This document shows, piece after piece, positions 14,358-27,268 of a stretch of DNA of 64,000 nucleotides; the first letter of the stretch is position 1; every line of letters begins with the position of its first letter. The translations under genes and the position numbers were made by a program. This DNA is from Centropus unirufus (Eukaryota > Chordata > Aves > Cuculiformes > Centropidae), in NCBI GenBank assembly GCA_013397695.1, contig VYZI01000529.1, positions 248,001-312,000 on the forward strand, written 5' to 3'. The notes under the pieces were generated by a model, which worked only from the letters and a program-made list of their open reading frames with translations, did not search any database and had not been told where the DNA came from.

Positions 14358-16375
14358 ACTTCTGGAAAACCACATTCCACTAAAGATGTTATGTTCCTAT
14401 CAGGCAATACTTTTTACTTCACTCTTTCAGGTGACACGTTATCACTAGCAGCTAGAACAGAAGTGCTCATGGATTTTAAAGAGAGAGGGCATCCAAATGT
14501 GACTCCTGTCTACAGAGAAGGGTTTAGAGAGCAGTTAGCTTAGATGAGATATTGCATTGCTTCCATTTGATGGATTAATAAAGAGGCAAGGGGCTTAGAA
14601 GGGAATTGTATCTCATTAAGATTGTTTCATGCTGAAAAATCCCACAGAATTTTGTGCCAGCTGTTAAACTCATGAAATCTAAAAAATCATTAATTACAAG
14701 AATCAAAGATACCGTAAGAGGGGAAAATAGTTACCTACCTCAAAATGTTGCAAAGTTTTACATTTATAGTCTGACTCCTTCAAAAATGCCTGGGGTTTTG
14801 CTCAGCTTCTGCCTTTTTTTGCCATTGGAGGGAATGCTGCTTTTTTCAAAGTCTTCTGGTGATGGTGGAAGATGGATTGTCTGTGGATAGTTTGGGGTTT
14901 ATTTTTATTTCCAATGTTAACGCATGCTTAGAGCCGTGCGAGGGCATCAGTTGGGCACTGAGTTGGAGGAGAAACTGCAGGGCACTGTGTTGATAAAACA
15001 GAGAAGGGAACAAGACGAATGCTGCCTGGGGGAAGACTTTAAGCTAAAGTCAACGACATGAAGCCAGTGCGAGATTCTGGCAAGCGGCCCTGATATAATA
15101 AGATTCGAGTATGGGAGATATTTTAGACTGCCTGACTGCAGAGAGAACTTCCAGGGATGTGCCCTTGCGAGGACAAGTGAAGTGAGTGAAGCGGAAGCAG
15201 TGAAGTGGTGCCACTCTGTATAAAAAGAATCATTGGAGACCTATCGCTTGTCCTGTTCTGAACTTCCACAGGCTGGCAGGTGGTTCTTTGTGTCCCGTGT
15301 AAAGAGCTTTCTTATTTTTATGAATCTAAAGGAAGAGGTAGATAAGGAAATAGTCAGAGGTGCTATCCTGAGAGGACTCCCTGGTTGTGCTTGGCTGCAC
15401 GGGCCCTGCAGCTGCAGACGTTACCAAACTTGATATTGTCTGGTTGCTCAAAGTGGTGTTTTTTTTCAGGGTTAGAACAGTTTGCTTTGGCTTGCTGAGG
15501 AGCAGATATCTATGGAAAGCCACCGCACCCAGTCAAAGGCCTATTTTTGTCCTGAATCAATAGAGCTTTGCATGCCCAGGTCCAGGATCAACAGAGATTC
15601 ATGGAAAGTTTTGCTGTGCGCCTAGCAGCAAGGGCTTTGTGCTCTCCAGAAATTGCTTTGTCTTCTACTCTGGATGTTCTGAGCAAAGCACAAACCAGGC
15701 AAGGGGAGAAGTGTGAAGGGGAAATGTTAAATCTGTGCAATATTTCTGGAACAAATGAGATGTTCTGGCACCTACAATATAATCCATTTTGAACTTTTCC
15801 CCACTTCTGCTTATGCACAGGTGTGCAGTCAAGACACAGCTGCTACCAGATGGCTTTAAATTTTCAGCGCTGTTAAAAAAGAATCCAGAACAATACAGGG
15901 AGAAAAGACATCAGCTTGCTTTCGTAACTATAGAAAAATTATTATGTGTGACTGCAATTTTTTTCTATTCTAATGCACAGCTGCTTTAAAACAAAGGTGA
16001 AAGCTTGCCCCACTGGGGATGTCAGACACAGAGAAACTAACAGGCTTGTCCTTTAAAACATGTAACTGTTGGGGCAAAGCTCAGTCAACCTGGACGTTCC
16101 ACAGTCTCTTCACAATCACCAGCTGAAAACAGTCCAGCCTGTTTCTTGCAGGTTAATAGAGGAAATTGGTCCAACCAGTCAGCTGCAAGACCTGAATTCC
16201 AGAGCATCTTCCAGGCTTCGCCTGCGTGAGGAAGGAAATGGCCCAGGCTAGCACAGGAGTCTCTGCACCATTTTTCTGTCTTGGTCCTGATGGAGAGATT
16301 ATTAATTACTCTAGATAACATGTGAGATCTTGTTGTAGAGGACCTTTTATCCAGTGAAAAGCAAATACCTAGGGA

Positions 16376-16434
16376 AAAATATTATAATATTATTGGAATA
16401 TAATTATTCCAATTCTATTATAATGGAATATTAT
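16376..16434. repeat. AT-rich palindromic patch with hairpin
   Basis: Repeated 'aatattataatatt' and 'attataatggaatatt' motifs surround a perfect 9-base inverted repeat. The arms are 'attggaata' (16,392-16,400) and 'tattccaat' (16,405-16,413), with the 4-base loop 'taat'. It could extrude as a cruciform. No flanking transposon ends were recognised. Confidence 0.75.
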
Positions 16435-18387
16435 TTTTGGGAGACTTTTCCTAAACTTTCTCCCTGGTATTCAAGAATCTGGCATTCAAGAACTGCTTCA
16501 GACAGACTGTGCTTTAAAACCCTCTGAATTTTTCATTAATTTCTCTGATCTTTCCCTGAACCTCTGTAAACCTTTAGCAGTGTCTTGAACCAAATTGTTT
16601 TGCACTTAACAACAGATCATGTACTGTGAAACCAAGGAGCTGTGCAGAATTGGGGCACAGCGGTGTTTTTAACGGGAGCCTGAATCTCTGATTCTGAGTG
16701 TGCTGGAAGAGCTTCTGAGCGAGCTGAAAACCCTGGTGCTCTGTCCGCATGGGCTGCCCGGGGAGCCAGCCCTCCGGTATTTTTGTTTTGCCCTACAGCC
16801 CTGTAAGAGTCACAAGGGAAACTGCTTTGTTCACCCTTGCGTCTGCCTTGTAAGTAAAACAGGAAAAGCACCTGCTCCTCCCTTTCTACACTGAATACGG
16901 GAAAAGTGAAAGAACAGTTTCTCCCCTGTTGAAGCTGCTCTACTTTGCATTAAAAACTCGGGTTCCCTGCACGGTGTAAAGGCAGTTACCGAGTCCCCAG
17001 TGCTGCTGGTGGGCTCTTACGTGGGGCAGGACGGGCGGCCCAGCCCCTGCTGTCAGCACTGTGCGTGTTTCGTTACTGGGACTGTTTGACTGCCTTAGGG
17101 GTAGGAGAGAGGGATTCCAAACCTTCTGTTGCATTTTCCAGTACAATTGTTCTAATGTTGTTCTACAGGAAAAAAGTAAAAAAATGTGCGCGGTCAGTGG
17201 GAAGGGGAGTTGCAGCTGACTTCCTTTTGAAATAAAGCAATGAACCTCTGAGAGCTCTTGGAAATCCCTATCGTGATGTATTTTTCCAGTGGCAAGTAGA
17301 ATTGAATCTCCTCCTGTGCTGATCTTTTCTCTCTCTGGAATAATTCATTATAATATCTTTCTAAAAATATACGCTATCACCCAGATAAACCTGGTCCCTA
17401 AAGGAGGCTCCTCCCGTGAGGGCAGCAGACCCGTGGAGCGTGCCAAGGGAAGCTGTGGACGCTCCAACCTGAGGGAGGTTTCAGAAGAGACAGAACAAGC
17501 TCGTGAAAGTGAAGCCTTCTAAGGATCAATAACTTGGAGTTGAAAAGGGATCAAGGCTGGGAATGAAGTGTCATATACTTACCTTCATTTCATTCCTTTT
17601 TAGGTGTATAATTGAGACAATATTTGAGATAAGCTGTGTGGACCTTCAGACTGATCTACTGTGCTATCTTACACATTTTTCTTCTAGATTCTGCCTGTAT
17701 TGTCATGTACAGTTGTGTAGAGCAGATTAAAAAAGTCCTGCTCCAGTCAATTGATTGTAGTTATTTTGTCTGCCCAGATATTAAAAAAAATGCTCACCCA
17801 TCTGCACCACAGGCCCCCAGGGGCCAATTGGCCAGCAGAACACATCTAGAAGAGATAAGAAAAGGTCTTCCGGTTGCAGGTGTCACCTTCAGCTGGCATT
17901 TCCAAGATCAGAGGAGGAATGCCAGCTCTCTCTGCTGGTTGTCTTTATTTTTTAAGTGGCTCTTTCAGCACACCTGCTGACCCTCCTGCTAGAGCAGAAC
18001 CTAAAGCCTTAAAACAGGGAGTGACTAACAGCATTGTTTAACTCTCCATGGCCTTCTGTGTCTGTACCATTGGAGATAATTGTTATGGGTTGGAAACATT
18101 TCCAGCAGAACTTTCTCTTGCCAGTTCCTACAGATTTGGCCAGAACTGGCTCAGTGTGGCCCATGCTTCATGCAGTGGAGCTTGTGGCATGGTAGATTTT
18201 TTTTCTAGGGAACTTGAAATTAGTTAGGCAAGGGAACATTAAAAAAATTGAAATGCTGGGATTTGTAACATTTCTGAGTTGACTATTTTGGTATGTACTC
18301 TGCTCAAGATTGTTCAGTCAGAAAAGGCTTGGTTTGTCTAAATCGGGTGATTTTGTCAGGAACTTAACCTTCACCAGCTGGATGTTC

Positions 18388-18409
18388 AGCTTAGGTTTAG
18401 CTTAGGTTT
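18388..18409. repeat. Tandem 11-mer duplication
   Basis: 'agcttaggttt' occurs twice head to tail. It is probably a small replication-slippage duplication, and no function is implied. Confidence 0.8.
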
Positions 18410-18497
18410 TGAGCATGATATCTACTTCCACTATCAAAATGGAGATTATCTACTCAGAGTGGCTGTAATAGAGAAAAGGTAGGTATAGAAAACCACT

Positions 18498-18765
18498 GAG
18501 AATCATAGAACGCTTTGGGTTGGAAGGGCCCCGTACAGGTCATGCAATACAGCCCCTCTGCAGGAGCAGGGACATCTGCAGCCAGAGCAGGGGGCTCCGA
18601 GCCACATCCACCTGGCCCTGAACGTTTCCAGGAATGGGTCACCCCCTACCTTCACTGGGCAACCTGGGCCAGTGTTTCACCACCCGTGTTAGAAAAAATT
18701 TCTTCTTTAAATCCAGCCTAAATCTCCCCTCCCTCAGTTTAAAACCATTGCTCCAGGACTTGCCA
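18498..18765 (-). mobile_element. CR1 LINE 3' end fragment
   Basis: Read on the plus strand it starts with the reverse-complemented tail 'gagaatcatagaacg', followed by 'ctttgggttggaagggcccc'. It then has 'gggcaacctgggccagtgtt' and 'agcctaaatctcccctccct', all standard blocks of the CR1 3' UTR. It fades after 'aaaaccattgctcc'. It is 5'-truncated and moderately diverged. Confidence 0.92.
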
Positions 18766-20427
18766 GAGGGTGAAGAACGGGCTGTAGCTGGGGCTGTTTT
18801 ATTTGATAGATTTGTCTTTGGAGAGCAGACACAACATTGGAGTATGTCAGGTTCCCACACCTGGTGGAGGTTGTCTGAGAACCAGTGTGCTGGGATTTTC
18901 TTTTTCAGGAAAACTACTTTTCTTGATGTTAAAAAAAAAAAAAAGGAAGAAAGAAAGCATTTATGCCTCTTTCCAAGTCACTAATATCAGAGGAGCTCTT
19001 TTGGCCCTGCTCCCCGGGCACGCACAGGCTCCTGCTGCCACCACAGTTATACTGCAGGGTAGAGCACGGCCGTACAAGTACCTAAACAAGGGGCTAGCAA
19101 ACCTTAAATGGGAAATTTAAATACATATTTACATTTTAATTTAAATATTATGGCCCTAGAGATAGAGTACTCTAACAAAATTTAAAAAAAAAATGAAAAT
19201 AACATGTCCTTCCCCCATTATGCTGGGGTTCTAACAGCTTTTCCAAACACTCGGTAACTGGAGAGAAACACATTTTATATTCAGTTGGACAACACAGGAA
19301 AGAAAAAATGTGAATTCTTACGCAGTGCAGTTATCATTTAGGGAATTCTCTACAGTCTTAAAAGGAGTTGCTTTTTTTTCACATGGGGTATACACCAAAT
19401 TACTTCTCATAACCCTGAAATTATTCACCTCTTACTGGAGAACAGTGGGAACATTATGTTTCTTGGTGCCCAGCACTCTGGGTTTTCATAGAAAGAGGGC
19501 AAATATTTTAATTTTTCCAATTTTTGAAGCTTTTTTGGACAGGGGAATTGGCAGAAATTGTCTTTTTATTTCATATGAGTATTTGATTTGGCATGGAATG
19601 CTCTGGCTGGAATTGCCTCGTGTTACAAGTATCCCTCCAAAGAGATATAAACGTGATTAATAAATCACTGGTATTTTATTTTAAGAGATGTATTTCTGCC
19701 CTTCCTTCTTCTTGTTCAGTATGTGGACAAGGTTTATGTATGGCCGCTGTTGAGGTTGGAATTAATATGATTAAATATAGAATTATCTCAGGCTTGGGTG
19801 GATTCTGAAGCTGGACTGGCCCTTGTGTTAAAAGTAACTGGGGTATCCTAATAGCTGCAGATATTTGGAAGTCGATCATACTTGTGTGTAGTCATCTTTT
19901 AGCCAACGCCTTGAATCCCAGCGATAAAGAACAGCGAGAACCAGAGAAAATTCAGTGCCTGGCTCTTTGGTGCTAATTCATGGCAGATTTGCCTGGGGTG
20001 GGTACTTAACAGAGCCGATCACTGACTCCTCATGAGGGGAACTGGTGCCTGAAGCTCTATTGTTAGGTAGGCTGATTCTCCATCAGATTATTTCTGTTTG
20101 ATTTCAATATGTGGGAAAGAGATCCCTCTCTAAGGTACTAAGCGTTGCTTTTTGTTTGAGATTTCTGTCCTTCCTGTGTCAGTCTGTAAAAGTCAAGTTT
20201 GTGCCTTTTCTTCCATTACGTTTGAATACAGTGTTTGCTGAATACACACATCCCGCTGGTCTCCGAGGGTTCCGGAGGAGGTTTTCTAGGATGATTCACT
20301 GCATGTAAAAAGAAATACATGTATGGGGAAATTCTAAGTGTCTCTAGCTTTCTTCTGCGATAATTGATTTATTTTTTTTTTTGGCCCTGGGAGAAGCTGC
20401 TCCAGGTCTCGTACATCTTTGGAACAA
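18766..20427. other. Unique non-coding sequence
   Basis: Nothing beyond simple sequence is recognisable: a run of 14 A with 'ggaagaaagaaag' at 18,931-18,957, an AT-rich block near 19,110-19,155 rich in 'aatttaaat', and a T-run near 20,371-20,382. The 116-codon frame at 19,310-19,660 is AT-rich, lacks any motif and is treated as chance. Confidence 0.55.
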
Positions 20428-20622
20428 GACTGAGGGTGGTGAGGCACCGGCCCAGCTTGCCCAGGGAAAATGGAGCTGCCCCAGCCCTGAAGGAGTTCAA
20501 GGCCAGGTTGGATGGGGCATTGAGCACCGTGATCCAGTGGAGCTGTCCCTGCCCGTGGCAGGGGGGTTGGAACTGGATGATGTTTAAGGTCCCTTCCCAA
20601 CCAAAACATTCTAAGATTAGAT
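20428..20622 (+). mobile_element. CR1 LINE 3' end fragment
   Basis: CR1 blocks in sense order: 'tgagggtggtgaggcacc', 'ttcaaggccaggttggatgg', 'ctgtccctgcccgtggcagg' and 'tttaaggtcccttcccaacc'. The tail 'attctaagattaga' is degenerate. It is 5'-truncated. It lies about 110 bases upstream of another CR1 in the same orientation but from a different subfamily. Confidence 0.92.
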
Positions 20623-20734
20623 TGTGACTTAACAATGAAAGCTTAAATTTTATGTCCTTAAATCAGAAAGTTTAGGTGTCTTCATGTAACTTGTAGGCCT
20701 GATTTGTTAACGCATCCTCTCTGTGAGGAGGGCA

Positions 20735-21153
20735 AAGAGGTTGTGAAGGGCTTAGAGGGGGTGCGGGATGGGGAGCAGCTGAAGTCACTTGGTCTGCTCA
20801 CCCTGGAGAAGACTGAGAGGAGACCTCATCGTGCTCTGCAGCCTCTTCCCAACGGGAGCAGGAGCAGGTGCTGAGCACTCTTGCTTTTTTCTCTCCAGTG
20901 ACCAATGATAGGGCCCAAGGAGATGACCAGAAGATGTGTCCAGGGAGGGTTAGGTTGGACATGGGGAAAATGCCCTGGAACAGCTCCCAGGGAAGCAGTC
21001 CCTGCTCCCAGCCTGACAATATTCCAGCAGGGCTTGGCCAAGGCCTTCAGCCCAATGGGGTGGGTGTTGGGGTGCCCTGTGCAAGGACAGGAGTTGGACT
21101 GGACGATCCTTGTGGGTCTCTTCCTACCCAAGACTTGTTATGACTCTAATGAT
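20735..21153 (+). mobile_element. CR1 LINE 3' end fragment, different subfamily
   Basis: The order of blocks matches the end of CR1 ORF2 and the 3' UTR: 'ctcaccctggagaag' and 'aggagacctcatcgtgctct', then 'gttaggttggacatgggg', then 'ggacaggagttggactggac'. The tail is 'tgactctaatgat'. The 'gttggactggacgatccttg' block differs from the neighbouring copy, so this is a separate insertion from another CR1 subfamily. The 5' boundary is approximate. Confidence 0.88.
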
Positions 21154-21872
21154 AGCAAATATTTGCTTCAAGTGCTTCCTCACTCTCCTTGTGCCGTGTG
21201 AACAAACCTGGCCGAGCGCGGAGGAGAGGTGTGCGAGGAGACCGTCAGAGCCCTGAGGGCAGACATCGCGCCTCAGCCTGTGTGGGGACCGACAACTTGG
21301 GACGAAGAATGGTGTTTGCCAGTGGCACTTCTCAGCGCATCTTCTTTAGGAAACTGAGCCAGTGCTCCAAAGCCCTCTTATAAGTTTGAGAATCTCATGG
21401 GAAATAACAGATTCTTCTGTGGACCAGTGTTTTGTTGAGTACATCTCTGTGAATTTTACATAGTTTTTATCTCTTGTATTAATTAAAAAAATAGGGCTAA
21501 AGGGTTCCAAATACACGGTGTTCGGATAGATATCTTTTGGTATCTGTCCTTAGTGCCTAAAACTTAGTCTGGTTTGATTCAGATTTTCCTGAAGCGCACA
21601 AAGGAGGTGGAAGAAAAGCAAAATAGTTAAATTTGCAGAAGTGATAAAGCCACATAATCCCGATGGGAAGCTTTGAAATAAGTTTGGCTTCAGTCCAGCT
21701 GGAATTTGGGACCATGAATCGGACTTCACGCACTTCCCATACTTACCCACCATGCAGTTCATCCTACATTTTATGCTTCTCTTTGGATGGGCACTTCTTA
21801 GGTACCGTGTTGTGAACTGGAGGGTAAAATACATCAGAACCATTCAGCTTTGATTAATGTTCTTCCAGTTTT

Positions 21873-21884
21873 GGGGGGGGGGGG
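21873..21884. repeat. Poly-G run (12 G)
   Basis: Twelve uninterrupted G on the plus strand, preceded by 'agtttt'. The length is prone to sequencing error and slippage. Confidence 0.9.
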
Positions 21885-23264
21885 TGTCTTATTCCTTTTA
21901 TTTCCTTGTTTTCTCTCCAGCCTACCAGCCTTTGTGGCAATTTTGCGGTAGCTCTCTCGAGGTTGAGCTGTGGCTGCTGCAGGGCGCTGCCAGCACCGCG
22001 TGGAGCAGCCGCAGCCCCTCCAGAACGCGTCCTCCTCTCCAGTTTTTCCTTTCAGTCACTCATTCAACTCTACTCAGAGACAGGCAGGGGCTTGTTGATT
22101 AGAAAATGCAACTAGGAAAATAAAATAACTCTTGTCCAAGCTCAGAACAGTCGTTCTAATCAAAAGCCCGGACTTTCCCGAGTTCCAGCCTCGGAGCAGT
22201 GCCCTGCTCTGCTCTGTTTGTGCTGTCAAGGCAGTACCACGTGCTGAAAAAAGCATAGTTCCTACGCCTCATTTAGTGCTGATGTTTGATTCTGAAATCT
22301 TCTGTGGTGGCATCCCTTTATGGTCTGAAGGTATTCCCCAACTTGAGATCCACTGGCTCTGAAAATAACACTACTATAATCTGTATTAATATTATAAATA
22401 AGACCCGCTGAGTTAAGATGATGGAAGGGATCTATATGCATAAAATTTTCTTCTTTCTAGCAGAGGCATGCTGCAGCCTTGGGCCTAAGAAAACTATTGA
22501 TCGGGACACTCTCTGTCCAGCTTTCCTAAGTATGCAGTACAGGGTCTTCCATGACATTTTGGGTGTACCTCAAACTTTTGCCAGTCCCTTTGGAACCGTT
22601 CAGAGGAGCGTTGATTGCGTGCAGTCCTCCGCAGGAGGAGGTGCCAAAAACACAGAGGTCTCTTTTTAATATTTTCCACAATGTTGTAGGACTATTAATG
22701 TAAATTACAAAAAGATCATCTTATTATCGAGGCAAGCTAAGAAAAGGGAAAATGTGGTGTAATCCATATAAATCACTTGAGTAAACCACCACCAACGGTG
22801 AGGCTGAGTTCCTCTCTCTGGCAGAACAGCTTGCTCTTCACAATAAACGTTTACTTTCCTTATCTGACAGCTGGTGTTTGCCATGGACCCTCCTCCCCTT
22901 TCTTCAATCCTCGTGATCTGTAGCCATGCAGAATTCTGACTTTGGTGTGGTAAAAAACCCCAAACCTAAAAATTGAGAAGCAATGGGGAAGTTGCCACAG
23001 AAACAGTTAAATATTTGAAGCTGTTTACTGCCAGCTTAGATAAAAATCAGATTTATCTCCTTGTGAAGAAAAATTCTTCAGCGCGTTATATGTGCACTGA
23101 CAGCCATAGGTTTGTTGCAGTCCATTGTAATAAGGAATTTCACACGTGTTGCAGTTGAGGGACCATTTGCTTCTGTTTGCCATCTGCTTTCTTCACCAGC
23201 TTGGGGCCTGTGTGAACTTCACAGCTGTGGATGTTATTTCCTATGCCAAAAGGGACACAAGTAC

Positions 23265-23455
23265 AACGGCGTCCTTCCGTTTGTCCCTGTTGTTCACAGC
23301 AGAGATGCAAGGCGTTCGCTCTGCCCTCAGTGCAGGGACCCCTCACTGCAGGGACCGAGGAGGGCTCAGTCCCTATTTCTTCCCTCAAACCGAGGACCGG
23401 GACGCCTCGCGCAGCGTGGGCGGGGTTACCTGCCCCACGGCAGCCGCTGGAATGT
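23265..23455. other. Small CpG-dense patch
   Basis: By eye there are about 14 CpG in 190 bases, well above the surrounding DNA, and a GC box ('gtgggcggggtt') near 23,419. It could be a weak CpG island or simply a GC-rich fossil. No TATA element, start site or exon is supported. Confidence 0.4.
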
Positions 23456-25669
23456 TGACTTTGTCCAACTTCTTGAAAGCCCCTTGACTTTTCTTCTGTA
23501 GAAAACTGTTATTACAAATATACACCTGTTTTCACGGCCATCCAAGTGGTTGATTTAGGATCTTGCTAATACCAATACTATTTAAGAACAAAGGGGGTTG
23601 CGATGGATTCCTGGGGGCGTTCTGTTTATCTGCTGGAGAGGAGTTGGATGGCCATGATTCTGTTCAGGGAAGCAGTCCTGCTTACAAGCCTGTGCTTCAT
23701 TCCTTTTCCCATGCAGAACATCCTCCAGCAGGGATGACTGAGAAAAGGACATAGAAAATGTAGCTGAGATCAGGTATTTTGCATTTTAAGAGCTGTAGCA
23801 ACTACTGTGTGGCTGAAGTCTTGAATGCCTTCGAACCGAAGAGTTCAAAATACCTGCCAATAAGAGCAGGTTTATCTGGCCTAAAAGACCAACCCCAGGG
23901 CTGAAATGGGGTCTTATAAATAAGCACCTATGCACTGTGCTAAATTATTTTTTGTTCTCGTTCTGTTATTAATGAGCAATTTGAAGGACCTGTCTTCCAA
24001 TTAAAGGCATTATTTTAGTTTCTTTTATTTTTTTGTAGTAGTATCTTGGGATATAAACTGCCATACAAGTACTATTCTCCTATTTTGGTTTGCACACTCG
24101 TAGTTTAGGGGCTCATTTGCTTGAGGTCTGAACTCTCTGGAAATAGTATTCCTTGACACAGCAGCAATGAGGATGATGTCATTTTTTAAAGTACCACCTT
24201 CAAGAGACTGTGTGGGGGAATGGCCTTGGCACTTGGGATAACTACAGGGAAATCTGCTGGCGATTTTGCCCTGTGTTTGACCCCCACTTGGCTGCTTATG
24301 CCTGTCCAGTATTCTCAGGGATGAAACTTCAAAGCCCAAACAGTGCTCAGTATGTCAAGCTACTTGGCAGAGAAAAATAGTCAGTCTGTGTGCAGAAGGC
24401 TCGAGAAAACTTTTATTTTCCTGTTAGCTCACAATTCATCCTAAGCTTATCTCATAATTTGAAAAATTTTCAATGGGTGCCCTATACATAGTTTTCTGTT
24501 TTCTCCTTCTCTTCCCTCATCCCAGCTTCAAAACTGGCCAAGCATAACTGCATAGCACTAGTGTGTGTAATTAAAATATTTTCATTTACAATGTATAAGA
24601 TAACATAGAATTCTGAAATTTAAATCTATGCAGGCATATTTTGTTCTAAGCTATACCTATAATGTCCTCAGGAAAAGCTAAAATAAATTAGGCACTGGTT
24701 AGGATGAATGTGTTAGCCTTTCAGAGCCAGGATATAATTTCCATCTGGTTTAAGTTCTCGAATCTTTCCACATAATCCCATGCCACTGGCTGAAGAGCAC
24801 AATAAGCTGAGTCTTAAAGCTGTATCCTGCTCCGTGTTGTTGCTCGACAAATGCCACTACACTGTGACACCAGCTGAAGGATTCTGGCCGGGAGTCAGGC
24901 AGTGAAACAGATTCTAGTTTTTGTGGAGGAAGTCTGGTGTTTCAGGTGTGGTTGATTAATGATATTACAAAACATCAGGAGCTGAGCCATAGAGGCTTCA
25001 GAATTTTGTTTTAAAAAAGCTCACAAATCTGACAAAAGGTGACAGTTCCAGGCCTGCTGCATGAACAAAACTGGGTTATGAGGAGAACATTTTTCATGTG
25101 ACTTTGGATTCAAAGTACTTTGAGCCTTGCCTGTGATTCCATAAATGCACAATTGAGCAAACTTCTGTCTGAAGGTCATGGTCACCAACAGCCACGAATG
25201 CAGAGGATGCGTCGTCAGGAGCCTCCGTGAGCAAAGCCTGTGCAGTTCTGTTTTCATGACTGGTGATTCCCACTCAGAAAGTGAGAGGGTGTGGGCACTG
25301 CAGTCAGACTTGTATTTATCACCTAAACTTGGTTTTAAGAAAATAAGATTGTAGCAGTATTAACCTGGAGTTTCTGTCGGTGTTTCCCCCACTGAGGAAG
25401 AAACCTCTGCATGAGGCTGTATTTGCCGTTCTGGCTGTAGTACCCGTGATTATTTGCAGTCGGGTATTGCTGTGTGCGGGGTATCACTGTACCATTTATT
25501 TCTGTTTTGGCTTGCATATACTATAATACTGGTGCTAATTGGCAGGGATTGGTTGTGTTTGTGACTTAAGTAATGCCATTTCACCTGTTCTCAAAATAGT
25601 GGGTGGCAGAATGCTGTTTAGCAGTAGTTTCTGCAGCCCAGCCATGAGGTTTGTAGCTGCCTTGCCCTG

Positions 25670-26105
25670 ATCCCGCTCTGCTTGCTCTCCGTGTGGCTGT
25701 GAGCTGCCGGTCGCGGATTCAAGCTGGGGTTGAATTCTCCAGTTCATTGGGTCGATCTGCAGCCGCCTCTGCGTTTGGCTCAGCAGGCAGTCGTGTTCCA
25801 CGGCACCAGCACCAGTGCTGGACCAGCCAGGGGCGAGACGTATCGACAGAGCTGGGCTGGGGCTGGAAGTGTTTGCAGACCAAGACAGTGGAGCAACAGG
25901 CAACGCTGCCCTTTTTCTCCCTGCCTGGCGTTAACCTGCCCGTCACTTTTGCTTGCCAAAGCTGGGAAAGGCTGTGCGTGGGGCGGCGGGAGAACACGGG
26001 CTGAGTCTGGCAGCCAGGAGTGCTGATGGCTGGGATCCTGTTGCACGAATTCACTCGGTGACCTCAGGTTAATCGACCTTGTCCCGTGAGTTAGCTGCGG
26101 CGGTG
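25670..26105. other. GC-elevated, CpG-containing patch
   Basis: GC and CpG are higher than in neighbouring DNA over about 430 bases (for example 'gtgcgtggggcggcgggag'). Several overlapping open frames on both strands result from this composition. No protein family or splice structure is recognisable. Confidence 0.35.
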
Positions 26106-27258
26106 AGAATGGGCAAGGAGCTTTCTTGGGGAAGCAGCTTGTACAGAATAGTCATTTCTATCATAAGTGAAGAGAAAAATGGGCGAAGGAGGCTAGGTAA
26201 CATGTTTGGTGGTTTGTTAGGGAATTGTCTTCATCTGAGTGCAATATTGACAGTATTGCCATGTGCACAAGATGGATGTTAAACTTTTAGTTTATTTTGG
26301 TAACTGTAATGTTGTGAAAAGCAACACTTGAAGTTCTTCTCATTCAAACTTTTTCCAAGAGGTCAAGTAGATAGAACAAAATGTTATAAAGCACCTCCTT
26401 TTGACAGTTACGTCTATGTCCCCTGTTACAGTGTTTGAACTACAATAGACCCTGTGTGAAAGATTGTATGTTTTATTTATAGACATTTGAAATTAGTTAC
26501 TTGTGTTATGGGGGACAATGAATACCAAGGGCTTCAGGCCAATACAAGAATTTTCTGTAGTGAAAACGAAGGCTGCTTTGTTTTGGTTCTGAAGTATTTT
26601 TTAAATAATTGTGGTTTTGAAAACCAAGTGCACATTGAGCCCATTGCTGTGCTTCGGCTGGGGATTTGATTTTCTGATGAGAGCATGTAAATTGGCACAT
26701 GGACTCTGGCATTTAAATGTCCTTACAGAGAGCTAAGATGTAAGATGAAGACGACTGAAACAGAGGTCGGTAAGTTAAAGTACACATTGGGATGAATTTA
26801 TGCACTGCAGAGCTGAAGTTAAGGTGTAATATAATCAGCATTCAAAATAAACGTCCTGAAACCCTGATTATTTCCTAAGTTCAAATCCACCTTTAATGAA
26901 CATCCTAAGAGCAGAGAGGAGCGAGGTTTGAGTCTGCCTCGTTGTTGGTTTGGTCTGCGTGTGTTTATGCACAGACTTGTGCCTCGATCTGGAAGCGTTT
27001 CCCAGTTAGGAAGCGCGGCCTCCGGGGCTGCGCACGGTGACGCGTGGGGCTGTGGTTTCCCAGGGTGAGATTCTTTACCTGTTAGGTAAGACTTGTTACG
27101 GGTCACACGATATCCCTGCAGTTGGTGAGAGTGCAAGGCAGGGCTATCCCCTCCAGCAGGCTTCGCTTAAACACTCTCATTTGTGCCAGATTTCCAGGTA
27201 TTTTTCTTGTCTAATGAATGCGTGTGTTTTAGAGTGGAGACCTCTTGAGCCCTGCTCT

Positions 27259-27268
27259 CCCCCCCCCC
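27259..27268. repeat. Poly-C run (10 C)
   Basis: Ten uninterrupted C in the context 'gctct(C)10ggttc'. It is a slippage-prone homopolymer. Confidence 0.9.

Larger units (their letters stand above)
9297..18497. other. Unique non-coding sequence
   Basis: About 9 kb without CR1 or any recognised gene. The 10.7, 14.3 and 16.4 kb AT-rich patches are listed separately. The open frames at 13,026-13,385 and 17,636-17,980 (119 and 114 codons, plus strand) have no recognisable domain and are most likely chance frames. The sequence fits an intron or intergenic spacer. Confidence 0.55.

Noticed and set aside
17636..17980. 114-codon plus-strand frame with a hydrophobic start
   Set aside because: Hydrophobicity follows from T-rich sequence. 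No signal-peptide cleavage pattern or family match.
19310..19660. 116-codon plus-strand frame
   Set aside because: AT-rich chance frame with no domain.
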